Part shown: positions 25,369-35,182 of the stretch, in pieces
Numbering within the stretch: the stretch's first letter is position 1
How the letters are laid out: each line of letters opens with the position of its first letter
Assembly: GCA_024123955.1 (NCBI GenBank)
Contig: CP099652.1
Location: 806,001 to 870,000 of the forward strand
Source: Oxalobacteraceae bacterium OTU3CINTB1
Lineage (GTDB): Bacteria > Pseudomonadota > Gammaproteobacteria > Burkholderiales > Burkholderiaceae_D
Direction: 5' to 3'
Length of the DNA: 64,000 nucleotides
The notes under the pieces: generated by a model
Database searches by the model: none
Seen by the model: only the letters and a program-made list of their open reading frames with translations
What the model was told of the DNA's origin: nothing
Translations under genes and position numbers: made by a program

Positions 25369-27057
25369 ATGCTATCAACCCTGACCGTCAGGACCAAGAT
25401 CCTGGCATTGCTCGCCGTAGCGATATTGGCGCTTGTGGTGGTGGTCTTCATTGCCTTCTCCGGCTTGAAGGGGCAAGGGGAGATGCTCAATGAACTGGGC
25501 AAGAACCGCATGCCCTCGATACGGGCTTTGATGGTCATCAACGAAGCGCAGACCGCGCTGCGCTCGTCGAGCCGCTTCATCGACGCGATGGGCATGTTCC
25601 CCGAAGACGCCAACGATATCGCCGCCGAGGTAAAACGCAAGCAGGACACCTGGAGCGCTGTCGACGCGGCCTGGAAAACCTATGACGCCTTGCCGCAGGA
25701 GCCTGAGGAGGCCGACGTGTGGAAGACCTTCGCTAAGCAGTGGGATACCTGGAAGACGCGCGACATGGCCATCACCGACATCGCGGCGCAGATAGCGCGC
25801 GCGGAGCCAGGCAAGCGCAGGGAATTGTTCGCGCTCCTGCATAAGACGCTGCAGGAAAACCGTCCGTCCTTCGCCGCCGCCGAGGAGAGCCTCAACAAAC
25901 TGGTGGCGCTGAACGTCCAATACGGTGAGAACGACGTCAAACACGCCGATGTCGCTTCCGCCAGCGCGATGAACAGCATGTACGTCAGCGGCGGTGTCGC
26001 GCTGGCGTTGCTGGCGGCGATAGGGTTGATCATCCTGAACGGCATCATGCGCCAGCTGGGCGGCGACCCGGGCTACGCGGCGGAGATCGTGCGCAAGGTG
26101 GCCGACGGTGATTTGAGCGCCGACGTGCAGGTCAAAGCGGGCGACACCACCAGCCTGCTGGCGGCGATGAAGGGCATGATCGACAAGCTCTCGCAGGTGG
26201 TGCAGGACGTGAACAACGGTGCCGAGTCGCTGGCCAGCGCCTCCGAGGAAGTCAGCGCGACGGCGCAGTCGCTGTCGCAGGCCGCCAGCGAGCAGGCCGC
26301 CGGCACCGAGGAGACCAGCGCCTCGGTCGAGCAGATGACGGCGTCGATTTCGCAGAACACCGAGAACGCCAAGGTCACCGACGGTATCGCCAGCAAGGCC
26401 GCTGTTGAAGCGGTCGAAGGCGGCGACGCGGTCAAGTCGACGGTGGCGGCGATGCAGCAGATCGCCAAGAAGATCAGCATCATCGACGATATCGCCTATC
26501 AGACCAACCTGCTGGCGCTGAACGCGGCAATCGAGGCCGCGCGCGCCGGCGAGCATGGCAAGGGCTTCGCGGTGGTGGCGGCCGAGGTGCGCAAGCTGGC
26601 CGAGCGCAGCCAGATCGCGGCGCAGGAAATCGAGCAGGTGGCCAGCAGCAGTGTGCAGCTGGCCGAGAAGGCCGGCCATCTGCTCGATGAAATGGTGCCC
26701 AACATCCGCCGCACCTCCAACCTGGTGCAGGAGATCACGGCGGCGTCGGAGGAGCAATCGGCCGGCGTGGGCCAGATCAATTCCGCCATCACGCAATTGA
26801 GCCAGACCACGCAGCAGAACGCGTCCGCCTCCGAGCAGCTGGCCGCCACCGCCGAGGAGATGAGCGGCCAGGCCGAGCAACTGCAGGAGACCATGTCCTT
26901 CTTCAAGCTGTCGGGCGCCTCGCGGCCGCTGCGCACCACCCGGGCGTCGGCCAGGCCGGCCAAGCCAGGCAACGGGCGTGGCCGTCCGGGCCACGGCAGC
27001 AGCAAGCAGATGATGGACATGGCCGATCCGGACGAATCGCATTTCGTTAAATTCTAA
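25369..27057 (+). CDS. Methyl-accepting chemotaxis protein with 4HB-type periplasmic domain
   Basis: 562 residues. TM1 about 10-30, a mostly helical periplasmic region of about 160 residues (4HB_MCP-like), TM2 about 203-222, HAMP-like segment, then the MCP signalling hairpin ([43 protein letters not shown]). No CheR/CheB tether pentapeptide at the C-terminus (ends DESHFVKF). Same operon as cheB and the second cheW. Confidence 0.92.
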   Translation: MLSTLTVRTKILALLAVAILALVVVVFIAFSGLKGQGEMLNELGKNRMPSIRALMVINEAQTALRSSSRFIDAMGMFPEDANDIAAEVKRKQDTWSAVDAAWKTYDALPQEPEEADVWKTFAKQWDTWKTRDMAITDIAAQIARAEPGKRRELFALLHKTLQENRPSFAAAEESLNKLVALNVQYGENDVKHADVASASAMNSMYVSGGVALALLAAIGLIILNGIMRQLGGDPGYAAEIVRKVADGDLSADVQVKAGDTTSLLAAMKGMIDKLSQVVQDVNNGAESLASASEEVSATAQSLSQAASEQAAGTEETSASVEQMTASISQNTENAKVTDGIASKAAVEAVEGGDAVKSTVAAMQQIAKKISIIDDIAYQTNLLALNAAIEAARAGEHGKGFAVVAAEVRKLAERSQIAAQEIEQVASSSVQLAEKAGHLLDEMVPNIRRTSNLVQEITAASEEQSAGVGQINSAITQLSQTTQQNASASEQLAATAEEMSGQAEQLQETMSFFKLSGASRPLRTTRASARPAKPGNGRGRPGHGSSKQMMDMADPDESHFVKF

Positions 27058-27067
27058 ACCGGGACCG

Positions 27068-27568
27068 ATGATGAGCAACGTACAAGGCGCTGAGCCGCAA
27101 TATCTCAGCTTCATGCTGGGACAGGACATGTTCGCGATGGGTATCCTGGCCGTGCGCGAGATACTGGAGTATGCGGGCGTGACGCCCGTGCCGCAAATGC
27201 CGCCCTGTATCAGCGGCGTGATCAACCTGCGCGGCACGGCGGTGCCGGTGCTCGACCTGGCGTGCCGGCTGGAGCGCGAGCCGGTACCGGTCAGCAAACG
27301 CACCTGCATCATCGTCGTCGAAGTCGACGGCCACGCCGGCGCCGGCGCCTTCGTGATCGGCATCCTGGTCGACGCGGTCAACGCGGTGCTCGACATCCCA
27401 CCGTCCGAGGTGGAGCCGGCGCCCAGCCTTGGCGCGCAGGTGCGGGCCGAGATGCTGCAGGGGATAGGCAAGGTCAATGACCGCTTCGTGCTGCTGCTCG
27501 ACGTGCGGCGGGTGGCGTCGGTCGGCGACCTGGCCGCCATCGCTCCCGCCGCCCTGGATCACGTGTAG
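27068..27568 (+). CDS. cheW: CheW adaptor protein, second copy
   Basis: 166 residues. Compact CheW ([58 protein letters not shown]) without the long N-terminus of the first copy. Begins 10 bp after the MCP stop; ATG 27068 and ATG 27071 are both possible starts. Sandwiched between two MCP genes, suggesting a duplicated MCP-cheW unit. Confidence 0.94.
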   Translation: MMSNVQGAEPQYLSFMLGQDMFAMGILAVREILEYAGVTPVPQMPPCISGVINLRGTAVPVLDLACRLEREPVPVSKRTCIIVVEVDGHAGAGAFVIGILVDAVNAVLDIPPSEVEPAPSLGAQVRAEMLQGIGKVNDRFVLLLDVRRVASVGDLAAIAPAALDHV

Positions 27569-27611
27569 GCGCGCGCCGCGTCCGCACCAACGCACCAACT
27601 GGAGAACCGTC

Positions 27612-29087
27612 ATGTTCAAGAAAATGAAAATGGAGACCCGGCTGCACGCCGGATTTGGACTTATCGTGCTGCTGGTCGTTGTGCTGGGGATTATCGCCTT
27701 CGCCAAGCTGACGGCCTTGCACGAGCAATGGAACGACTTCGAGAACGTCACGCTGGAGCGCAAGAACGCGGTGCTCGAAGGCGTCATCTCGCATGGCCAC
27801 GCGGTGCGTTATTTCAAGAATTACGTCCTGCGCGGCGGCGACAACAATACCCAATTCCGCGCCGAATTGGCCAACATCGACAAGGAGATGGTCCGCTACA
27901 AGGCGGGCGGGAATCTGAGCAACGACGAACAGGTGCTGCTCGACGAGGTGTCGGCCGGCGTGAAGAGCTACGCGGACAGCATGACGCAGTTGGAGGCGAT
28001 GCAGGCGAAAGGCATGACGCCGATGGAGATGGATAAGGCCATCAAAGGCGCCGACGCGGCCATCGCCGGCGCCTTCCGCAAGCTGCTCAAAGTGAACGAG
28101 GCGGAGACCAAACGCGAATCGGCGTCGATGACCGAGGTGACCGATTCGGCCAAGCGCTTGATCCTGTCGGTCGACATCGTGATCGCCATCCTGGGATGCG
28201 TGCTGGCGGTATGGCTGGCGCGCAGCCTGTCGGGCATCGTGCGCGAAGTGCAGATGGTGGTCGCCGGCCTGGCGGGGGCATCGCAGGAAGTCAGTTCGAC
28301 GGCGCAGTCGCTGTCGCAGGCGGCCAGCGAGCAAGCCGCCGGGGTCGAGGAAACCAGCGCCTCGATCGAGCAGATGACGGCGTCGATCGCGCAGAATACG
28401 GAAAACGCCAAGGTCACCGACGGCATCGCCACCCAGGCCGCCGTGGATGCAACGCGGGGCGGCGAAGTGGTGAAGGCGACGGCGGCGGCGATGCGCCAGA
28501 TCGCCAGCAAGATTAGCATCATCGACGATATCGCCTATCAAACCAATCTGCTGGCGCTGAACGCGGCCATCGAGGCGGCGCGCGCGCATGAACACGGCAA
28601 GGGCTTCGCGGTGGTGGCGGCGGAGGTGCGCAAGCTGGCGGAGCGCAGCCAGGTGGCGGCGCAGGAGATCAGCAAAGTGGCGGCCGACAGCGTCGATCTG
28701 GCCGAGCAGGCCGGCGTGATGTTCGATGCGCTGGTGCCCAATATCCGCAAGACGTCGGACCTGGTGCAGGAAATATCGGCGGCGTCGGAAGAACAGAGTT
28801 CCGGCGTGCGCCAGATTAACAGCGCGGTCAATCAGCTTAGCCAGACCACGCAGGTGAACGCGGCCAGCTCGGAGGAACTGGCGGCGACGTCGGAGGAGAT
28901 GAGCGCCCAGGCCGAGCAGTTGGGGCAGTTGATGGCGGTATTCAAACGCTACGCTGTCGAGGAGCGGGTGCCGGCGCGGCGCGCCGCTTCCATCAAGGGA
29001 GCGGCGGCGCCGATGGCGCGTTCGGCACGGGTTGTCTCGGCGGCCGCCCAGGGATCGCCGGACGAGAACAAGTTCACCCGGTTCTGA
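27612..29087 (+). CDS. Methyl-accepting chemotaxis protein
   Basis: 491 residues from ATG 27612 ([21 protein letters not shown]); the frame is open further upstream but would overlap cheW. TM1 about 12-32, a periplasmic 4HB-like domain of about 140 residues, TM2 about 185-207, then a signalling domain almost identical to the MCP at 25369 ([29 protein letters not shown]). The high similarity of signalling halves and the divergent sensors suggest duplication. Last gene of the chemosensory operon. Confidence 0.92.
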   Translation: MFKKMKMETRLHAGFGLIVLLVVVLGIIAFAKLTALHEQWNDFENVTLERKNAVLEGVISHGHAVRYFKNYVLRGGDNNTQFRAELANIDKEMVRYKAGGNLSNDEQVLLDEVSAGVKSYADSMTQLEAMQAKGMTPMEMDKAIKGADAAIAGAFRKLLKVNEAETKRESASMTEVTDSAKRLILSVDIVIAILGCVLAVWLARSLSGIVREVQMVVAGLAGASQEVSSTAQSLSQAASEQAAGVEETSASIEQMTASIAQNTENAKVTDGIATQAAVDATRGGEVVKATAAAMRQIASKISIIDDIAYQTNLLALNAAIEAARAHEHGKGFAVVAAEVRKLAERSQVAAQEISKVAADSVDLAEQAGVMFDALVPNIRKTSDLVQEISAASEEQSSGVRQINSAVNQLSQTTQVNAASSEELAATSEEMSAQAEQLGQLMAVFKRYAVEERVPARRAASIKGAAAPMARSARVVSAAAQGSPDENKFTRF

Positions 29088-29101
29088 TCCCCGTCACATG
29101 A

Positions 29102-29923
29102 TTACGGTTTGACGAACTTCAGCGTCATGCGGTCGCTTTCGCCGATCGCCTGGTACTTCGCGCGGTCCTCGTCCTTGTTGCCGTAGGTCGGCGGCAGCGC
29201 CCAGACGCCGCCTTTGTGGTCGGCGGTGTCTTTCGGGTTGGCGTTGATTTCCGACTTGGCCGCCAGCTTGAAGCCCGCCGCCTCGGCCAGGCCGATCACA
29301 TACTTCTCGTGCATGTAGCCGCTGCTGGCCGTTTCGTCCTGGGTTTTGTTGGCCGGCAGGCGATGCTCGACCACGCCGAACACGCCGCCCGGCTTCAACG
29401 CCGTGTACACGCTGGCGAACAGCGCTTTCATATTCTCCGGACCGGCCGGTATCCAGTTGTGGATGTTGCGGAAGGTGAGCACCATGTCGACGCTGCCGGC
29501 CGGCGCGTATTCATATTTGCGCGGCGGCGAGAACACGCCCAGCGCCACCTTGTTGTACACCGGATTGGCGTTCAGGCGCGCCATGACGCGCTGCGCCGAG
29601 TTGCGTTCACGCTCGTCCGGCGCGGCCAGGTCGGCGCCGCCGAGGATCAATTTGCCGTTATCGCGCAGGTAGGGCGCCAGGATCTCGGTGTACCAGCCGG
29701 CGCCCGGCGCCAGTTCGACCACGGTCATGTCCGGGCGGATGCCGAAGAACGACAGCGTCTCGTAAGGGTGGCGGTAGGCGTCGCGCTGCACGTTGGCCGG
29801 GGTGCGGGTGCTGGCGGCGACGGCGGCCTTCAGTTTGGCGTCGGCCGCTTCGGTGGCGGCGATCGCGCCGCTTGCAGCGAACAGCGTGGTGGTGGCCAGG
29901 GCGGCCACGAGATATCTCTTCAT
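29102..29923 (-). CDS. Exported SAM-dependent methyltransferase-like protein
   Basis: 273 residues from ATG 29923 with AGGAG upstream; the longer open frame to 30163 has no homology. A signal peptide (MKRYLVAALATTTLFAASGAIA) precedes a class I methyltransferase fold with motif I VVELAPGAGWYTEILAPYL, VDMVLTFRNIHNW and LKPGGVFGVVEH. It resembles the COG4798 'predicted methyltransferase' group. Export is puzzling because SAM is cytoplasmic, so it may bind another ligand. Divergent from the tldD operon; both appear to share one sigma54-type control region. Confidence 0.85.
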   Translation of the reverse strand: MKRYLVAALATTTLFAASGAIAATEAADAKLKAAVAASTRTPANVQRDAYRHPYETLSFFGIRPDMTVVELAPGAGWYTEILAPYLRDNGKLILGGADLAAPDERERNSAQRVMARLNANPVYNKVALGVFSPPRKYEYAPAGSVDMVLTFRNIHNWIPAGPENMKALFASVYTALKPGGVFGVVEHRLPANKTQDETASSGYMHEKYVIGLAEAAGFKLAAKSEINANPKDTADHKGGVWALPPTYGNKDEDRAKYQAIGESDRMTLKFVKP

Positions 29924-30010
29924 GCAAAGTCTCCTGAGGGTTCGGTTGGCGGCGCGCAGTCGCCCGCCCTGCGCGATCATCGGCCATGCATGCAAAAAGA
30001 TCAAGCGAAT

Positions 30011-30026
30011 TGCGATGGCCGCACCA
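30011..30026 (-). promoter_or_regulatory. Candidate sigma54 (-24/-12) promoter of the exported methyltransferase
   Basis: Minus-strand TGGTGCGGCCATCGCA has the GG-N10-GC core but three mismatches to TGGCACG-N4-TTGCA. It is 88 bp upstream of the start codon and 45 bp from the CGGACA array. The weakest of the four sigma54-type sites. Confidence 0.45.
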
Positions 30027-30070
30027 CCGAAGTGCGGCGCGCGCGTCATCGGACCTCGCCCCTCCCTGCC

Positions 30071-30121
30071 CGGACACTCGCGGACACCGGCCGGACACTT
30101 CGCGGACACTTTCGCGGACAC
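30071..30121. promoter_or_regulatory. Five-copy CGGACAC array, putative activator binding sites (locus A)
   Basis: CGGACAC begins at 30071, 30081, 30092, 30103 and 30115. The 10-12 bp steps put all copies on one face of the helix. The array lies between two outward-facing sigma54-type promoters, in the 453-bp gap between the methyltransferase and the tldD operon. The same hexamer array occurs at 57373-57416. Confidence 0.75.
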
Positions 30122-30182
30122 TTTTCCCACCTTCGACGCCCCGTCCGGGGACTCTTGTAACACAGTGTTTCGTTGTGGTGGA

Positions 30183-30198
30183 TGGCATACATTTTGCC
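30183..30198 (+). promoter_or_regulatory. Sigma54 (-24/-12) promoter of the tldD-moxR operon
   Basis: TGGCATACATTTTGCC has exact GG-N10-GC spacing and a strong TTTTGC -12 element. It is 62 bp downstream of the CGGACAC array. Predicted transcription start is near 30209, leaving a leader of about 165 nt before tldD. Confidence 0.7.
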
Positions 30199-30376
30199 TA
30201 TCCCGATTCCTGATCCGGCGCTAATATTGGCAATCGTGCGGAAACGGCGACGGATATTCAGGTGTCACGTAAAGAAGCAAGCGCTATCAGAGTAGGACGC
30301 GCTAGAAGAGCAAATAAAAGCAAAGCAGAACCTTGGGCGGCTGGCCCACAATCATTGCCTTACGTTTGGAGATACG

Positions 30377-32014
30377 ATGGAACGACGTGCTTTCCTCAAT
30401 ATTAGTAGTCTGGCCCTGGGTACGATGCTGCTGCCCGCCTTCGGTCGCGCGATCGCCGCCGAGGAGCTGCTCGCGCCGGTCGCCCTGCAGTTCAAGAAGA
30501 TGCTGGCCGATACCGCGATGACGGCGGCAACCCAGGCCGGCGCCTCGTACTGCGACGTGCGCGTCGGCCGCTATCTGAACCAGTTCATCACCACCCGCGA
30601 CCTGAATGTCGAAAACGTCGTCAACACGGAATCGGCCGGCGTCGGCGTGCGCGTGATCGCCGGCGGCGCCTACGGCTTCGCCGCCACCAACGACATGACC
30701 CCGGACGGCGTGGCCGCTGCGGCGCGCCAGGCGGTCGCCATCGCCAAGGCCAACGCCAGGCTGCAAACCGAACCCGTTCAACTGGCCCCCGTCAAGGGCG
30801 TGGGCGAAGTGTCGTGGGCCACGCCGATCGTCAAGGACTGGCGCACGGTGCCGATCAAGGAGAAGGCCGACCTGCTGATCGCGGCCAACAAGGCCGGCAT
30901 GGACGGCGGCGCGAGCTTCATGCAATCGTTGCTGTTCCAGGTGAACCAGCAGAAGTACTTCGCATCGACCGACGGCTCCTACATCGACCAGGACCTACAC
31001 CGTCTGTGGATGCCGGTGTTCGCCACCGCCGTCGACAAGAAGACCAACAAGTTCCGCTCGCGCCAGGGTTTGTCGGCGCCGGTCGGCATGGGCTACGAAT
31101 ACCTGGACGCGCGCCCCGAGCACAAGATCAAGGCCGCCGGCGGCGTGACCACGCTGTACACCGGTTCCTACGATTTGATCGAGGACGCGCGCGCGGCGGG
31201 CAAACAGGCCAAGCAAAAGCTGACCGCCAAGTCGGTCGAACCGGGCAAGTACGACCTGGTGCTGTCGCCCGAGCACCTGTGGCTGACCATCCACGAGTCG
31301 GTGGGCCATCCGACCGAACTCGATCGCGTGCTGGGCTACGAGGCCAACTTTGCCGGCACCAGCTTCGCCACGCTCGATAAGTGGCAGAGCAAGAAGTTCA
31401 AGTACGGCGCGGACATCGTCAACATCGTCGCCGACAAGACCACGCCAGGCTCGCTGGCCAACGTTGGCTACGACGACGAAGGCGTCAAGTGCAAGCGCTG
31501 GGACATCATCAAGGACGGCATCCTGGTCAACTACCAGGCCACGCGCGACCAGGCCCACATCATCGGCGAAAAAGAGTCGCACGGCTGCTCGTACGCCGAC
31601 AACTGGAGCAGCGTGCAGTTCCAGCGCATGCCCAACGTCTCCCTCCAGGCGGGCAAGAAGAAGATGACGCCTGACGAAATGATCAAGGACGTCAAGAAGG
31701 GTATCTACATCGTCGGTGACGGCTCCTTCTCGATCGACCAGCAGCGCTACAACTTCCAGTTCGGCGGACAGCTGTTCTACGAAATCAAGAACGGCAAGAT
31801 CGGCCAGATGCTCGAGGACGTCGCCTACCAATCCAACACGCAGGAATTCTGGAACGCCTGCGCCGGTATCTGCGACGAGCGCGATTGGCGCATGGGTGGC
31901 TCCTTCTTCGACGGTAAAGGCCAGCCTTCGCAGTCGTCGGTGGTGTCGCACGGCGCCAGCACCACGCGCTTCAACGGCATCAACGTCATCAACACCGCAC
32001 GCAAAATCGGCTAA
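30377..32014 (+). CDS. Tat-exported TldD-family metalloprotease, copy 1
   Basis: 545 residues. Twin-arginine leader MERRAFLNISSLALG with cleavage near AIAAEE; then a TldD/PmbA fold with zinc-protease motif HESVGH (H306, E307, H311, the HExxxH of TldD). TldD works as a heterodimer with TldE/PmbA and cleaves unfolded peptides (microcin maturation, antitoxin degradation). Classical TldD is cytoplasmic, so a Tat signal moves this one outside the cytoplasm. GGAG lies 5 bp before the ATG. First gene of a ten-gene operon behind a sigma54-type promoter. Same length as, and closely similar to, the copy at 33542. Confidence 0.9.
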   Translation: MERRAFLNISSLALGTMLLPAFGRAIAAEELLAPVALQFKKMLADTAMTAATQAGASYCDVRVGRYLNQFITTRDLNVENVVNTESAGVGVRVIAGGAYGFAATNDMTPDGVAAAARQAVAIAKANARLQTEPVQLAPVKGVGEVSWATPIVKDWRTVPIKEKADLLIAANKAGMDGGASFMQSLLFQVNQQKYFASTDGSYIDQDLHRLWMPVFATAVDKKTNKFRSRQGLSAPVGMGYEYLDARPEHKIKAAGGVTTLYTGSYDLIEDARAAGKQAKQKLTAKSVEPGKYDLVLSPEHLWLTIHESVGHPTELDRVLGYEANFAGTSFATLDKWQSKKFKYGADIVNIVADKTTPGSLANVGYDDEGVKCKRWDIIKDGILVNYQATRDQAHIIGEKESHGCSYADNWSSVQFQRMPNVSLQAGKKKMTPDEMIKDVKKGIYIVGDGSFSIDQQRYNFQFGGQLFYEIKNGKIGQMLEDVAYQSNTQEFWNACAGICDERDWRMGGSFFDGKGQPSQSSVVSHGASTTRFNGINVINTARKIG

Positions 32015-32032
32015 GCCTGGAGAACAGAGAAT

Positions 32033-33370
32033 ATGAAGAATTTGAGTCAAGAAGAGACCAAGCGTATCTGCGACAAGGTGCTGTCGCTGACCAAGGCCGA
32101 CCAGTGCGAAGTGAACCTGAGCGGCAGCCGCACCGGCAACATCCGCTACGCGCGCAACGCCGTGTCGACCGCCGGTTTGATCGAGGATACGCAGCTGGTG
32201 GTGTCGGTCGCTTTCGGCAAGAAGCAGGGTATCGCCACCATCAATGAGCTGGACGACAAGTCGCTGGAGAAGGCCGTGCGCCGCGCCGAGGACCTGGCGC
32301 GCCTGGCGCCGGAAAACCCGGAGTTCATGCCGACGCCGGGTAAGCAGCAGTACAAGGCCAGCGAGACCTTCTTCCAGAAGACCGCCGACATCGATCCTGA
32401 ATTCCGCGCCCAGGTGGCGGCGTACAGCATCGAGAACAGCAAAAAGAACAAGCTGGTGGCGGCGGGCTTCTTCACCGACACGTCGAAGTTCACCGCCATC
32501 GCCAATTCCAACGGCGTGTTCGGCTTCCAGCGCGACACCGGTCTCGATTTCAGCGTGACCGTGCGCACCGAGGATGGCCGCGGTTCCGGCTGGGCCAAGC
32601 GCAGCGTGGGCGACGCCAGCAAATTCGACGCGCGCGAAGCGTCCAACGTGGCGATCGAAAAGGCGTTGCGGTCGGTCGAGGCCAAGGCGCTGGAACCGGG
32701 CCGCTATACGGTGATCCTGGAGCCAGCCGCCACGTCCGACCTGCTGGCCTATATGTTCAGCGGTTTCGACGCGCGCCAGGCCGACGAGGGCCGCAGCTTC
32801 CTGTCGAAAAAGGGCGGCGGCAACCGCATGGGCGAGAAGCTGTTCGACGAGCAGGTCAATGTGTGGGCCGACCCGTGGGACAAGAATGTGGCGGTGCTCC
32901 CGTGGGACAACGGCAGCATGCTGGCGCGCGAGCACCAGGAGTTGATCAAGAACGGCAAGATCAACGCCTTGAACTACTCGACGTACTGGGCGAAGAAGCA
33001 GGGCAAGCGCGCCATCGGCGCACCCGGCAACATCATCATGGCCGGTACCGACAAGTCGACCGAGGAGCTGATCGCCAACACCAAGAAGGGCGTGCTGGTG
33101 ACCCGTACCTGGTACATCCGCATGGTCGATCCGCAGTCGGTGCTGTTGACCGGTTTGACGCGCGACGGCACCTTCTACATCGAGAACGGCAAGATCAAGC
33201 ACCCGATCAAGAACTTCCGCTTCAATGAAAGCCCGGTGTCGATGTTGAACAATATCGATGAATTGGGCAAGCCGGAGATCCTGTCGGGCGACGAGTCGGA
33301 TTACCAGTTGCTGATTCCGGCGATGCGGGTGCGCGACTTCAACTTCACGTCGCTGTCGGACGCGGTGTAA
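32033..33370 (+). CDS. TldE/PmbA-family partner protein, copy 1
   Basis: 445 residues of PmbA/TldE fold (NIRYARNAVSTAGLIEDTQLVVSVAFG, EPAATSDLLAYMF, KHPIKNFRFNESPVSMLNNI). It lacks HExxxH, as expected for the non-catalytic subunit. No signal peptide is present although its TldD partner has a Tat leader; it may be carried out as a preformed complex. Begins 18 bp after tldD with GGAG upstream. The next 170 bp hold an extragenic palindrome, then the second tldD. Confidence 0.9.
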   Translation: MKNLSQEETKRICDKVLSLTKADQCEVNLSGSRTGNIRYARNAVSTAGLIEDTQLVVSVAFGKKQGIATINELDDKSLEKAVRRAEDLARLAPENPEFMPTPGKQQYKASETFFQKTADIDPEFRAQVAAYSIENSKKNKLVAAGFFTDTSKFTAIANSNGVFGFQRDTGLDFSVTVRTEDGRGSGWAKRSVGDASKFDAREASNVAIEKALRSVEAKALEPGRYTVILEPAATSDLLAYMFSGFDARQADEGRSFLSKKGGGNRMGEKLFDEQVNVWADPWDKNVAVLPWDNGSMLAREHQELIKNGKINALNYSTYWAKKQGKRAIGAPGNIIMAGTDKSTEELIANTKKGVLVTRTWYIRMVDPQSVLLTGLTRDGTFYIENGKIKHPIKNFRFNESPVSMLNNIDELGKPEILSGDESDYQLLIPAMRVRDFNFTSLSDAV

Positions 33371-33391
33371 AGACGCGGGCCGCGCGGGCAT

Positions 33392-33497
33392 TGGCGGATT
33401 ACGGCGTTCCGCCTAATCCGCCCTACGTATCTCTTCGACTGCGGCGCGTGCGTCGCGCGGAACCACGTAGGGCGGATTAGCGCAGCGTAATCCGCCA
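33392..33497. repeat. Paired extragenic palindrome (BIME-like), copy 1
   Basis: Two inverted units: TGGCGGATTACGGCG...CCTACGT (33392-33428) and ACGTAGGGCGGATTAGCGCAGCG...CCGCCA (33465-33497). Each unit is itself palindromic (GGCGGATTA / TAATCCGCC). It lies inside the operon between the two tldD-pmbA pairs. The same units in swapped order are at 43939-44030. Confidence 0.85.
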
Positions 33498-33541
33498 TGC
33501 ATGCGCCGCCACTTACTCGATCATATTTTTCAGGAGTTCAT

Positions 33542-35179
33542 GTGGAACGTCGTTCATTTCTAAAAGTCGGCGCGGCCGCCGGCGGCAGTTTGCTGATCCC
33601 GGTTTTCGGCAACGCCATCGCGGCCGAGGAGCTGCTCAATCCCATGGCCGTGCAATTCAAAAAATCGCTGGCCGACGCCGCGATGAACGCCGCCACCAAG
33701 GCCGGCGCCAGTTATTGCGACGTGCGCATCGGCCGCTACCTGAACCAGTTCATCACCACGCGCGACCTGAACGTGGAAAACATCGTCAATACAGAATCCT
33801 CCGGCGTCGGTGTGCGCGTGATCGCCGGCGGCGCCTACGGCTTCTGCTCGACCAACGTCATGACGTTGGACTCGGTGGCGGAAGCGGCGCGCCAGGCGGT
33901 CGCCATCGCCCGCGCCAACGCCAAGCTGCAAAGCGAGCCGGTTCAACTGGCCCCCGTCAAGGGCGTCGGCGATGTCGCCTGGGCCACGCCGTTCAAGAAG
34001 GACTGGCGCACGGTGCCCATCAAGGAAAAGGCCGAGATGCTGATCGCGGCCAACAAGGCCGGCATGGACGCCGGCGCCAACTTCATGCAATCGATGCTGT
34101 TCCAGGTGAACCAGCAGAAGTACTTCGCCTCCACCGACGGCTCCTACATCGACCAGGACATGCACCGTCTGTGGTCGCCGCTGACCGCGACCGCCGTCGA
34201 CAAGGCCACCAACCGCTTCCGCACCCGCGACGGCCTGTCGTCGCCGGTCAGCATGGGTTACGAGTTCTTCGACGCGAAGCCGGAAAACAAATTCAAGGCC
34301 GCCGGTGGCGTCACCACCCTGTACAAGGGCGCCTACGATCTGATCGAGGACGCGCGCGCCGCCGGACGCCAGGCGCGCGAGAAGCTGACCGCCAAATCGG
34401 TCGAACCGGGCAAGTACGATCTGGTGCTGTCGCCGGAACACCTGTTCCTGACCATCCACGAGTCGGTCGGCCATGCCACCGAACTGGATCGCGTGCTGGG
34501 TTACGAGGCCAATTACGCGGGCACCAGCTTCGCCACCCTGGATAAATGGCAAAGCAAAAAATTCAAGTACGGTTCGGAACGCGTCAATTTCGTGGCCGAC
34601 CGCACCACGTCAGGTTCGCTGGCCTGCGTCGGCTACGACGACGAAGGCGTGCCGGCCAAGCGCTGGGACATCATCAAGGACGGCATCCTGGTCAACTACC
34701 AGGCCACGCGCGACCAGGCACACGTCATCGGCGAGAAGGAATCGCAAGGCTGCTCGTACGCGGACAGCTGGAGCAGCGTGCAGTTCCAGCGCATGCCCAA
34801 TGTCTCCCTGCAGGCCGGTAAAAAGCCGCTGACGCCGGACGACATGATCAAGGACGTCAAGAAGGGCATTTATATCCTCGGCCGGGGATCGTTCTCTATC
34901 GACCAGCAGCGCTACAACTTCCAGTTCGGCGGGCAGCTGTATTTCGAGATCAAGAACGGCAAGATCACCAATCCGCTGGAGGATGTGGCCTACCAGTCCA
35001 ACACCCAGGAGTTCTGGAACGCCTGCTCGGCGCTGTGCGACGAGCGCGATTGGCGCATGGGCGGCTCGTTCTTCGACGGCAAAGGCCAACCCAGCCAGGT
35101 CAGCTGCGTTTCGCACGGCTCGCCGACCACGCGCTTCAACGGCATCAATGTGATCAACACCGCCCGCAAGATAGGATAA
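33542..35179 (+). CDS. Tat-exported TldD-family metalloprotease, copy 2
   Basis: 545 residues from GTG 33542, with AGGAG at 33531-33535. This start mirrors copy 1 exactly and gives a textbook Tat motif (ERRSFLKVGAAAGG) with cleavage near AIAAEE; an ATG at 33497 lies inside the repeat element and adds unrelated residues. HESVGH at 306-311. Long identical blocks with copy 1 (YLNQFITTRDLNVEN, GVRVIAGGAYGF, KSVEPGKYDLVLSPEHL) show a recent duplication of the tldD-pmbA unit. Differences concentrate in the leader and surface segments. Confidence 0.9.
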   Translation: MERRSFLKVGAAAGGSLLIPVFGNAIAAEELLNPMAVQFKKSLADAAMNAATKAGASYCDVRIGRYLNQFITTRDLNVENIVNTESSGVGVRVIAGGAYGFCSTNVMTLDSVAEAARQAVAIARANAKLQSEPVQLAPVKGVGDVAWATPFKKDWRTVPIKEKAEMLIAANKAGMDAGANFMQSMLFQVNQQKYFASTDGSYIDQDMHRLWSPLTATAVDKATNRFRTRDGLSSPVSMGYEFFDAKPENKFKAAGGVTTLYKGAYDLIEDARAAGRQAREKLTAKSVEPGKYDLVLSPEHLFLTIHESVGHATELDRVLGYEANYAGTSFATLDKWQSKKFKYGSERVNFVADRTTSGSLACVGYDDEGVPAKRWDIIKDGILVNYQATRDQAHVIGEKESQGCSYADSWSSVQFQRMPNVSLQAGKKPLTPDDMIKDVKKGIYILGRGSFSIDQQRYNFQFGGQLYFEIKNGKITNPLEDVAYQSNTQEFWNACSALCDERDWRMGGSFFDGKGQPSQVSCVSHGSPTTRFNGINVINTARKIG

Positions 35180-35182
35180 ACC

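Noticed and set aside
30060..30130. Possible CRISPR or microsatellite at the CGGACAC repeats
   Set aside because: Units of 7 bp with 3-5 bp spacers are far too short for CRISPR, and unequal spacers argue against slippage repeats. Promoter context fits binding sites.
33497..33541. ATG 33497 as start of the second tldD
   Set aside because: It lies at the edge of the repeat element. GTG 33542 has a good AGGAG, restores the Tat motif and gives the same length as copy 1.
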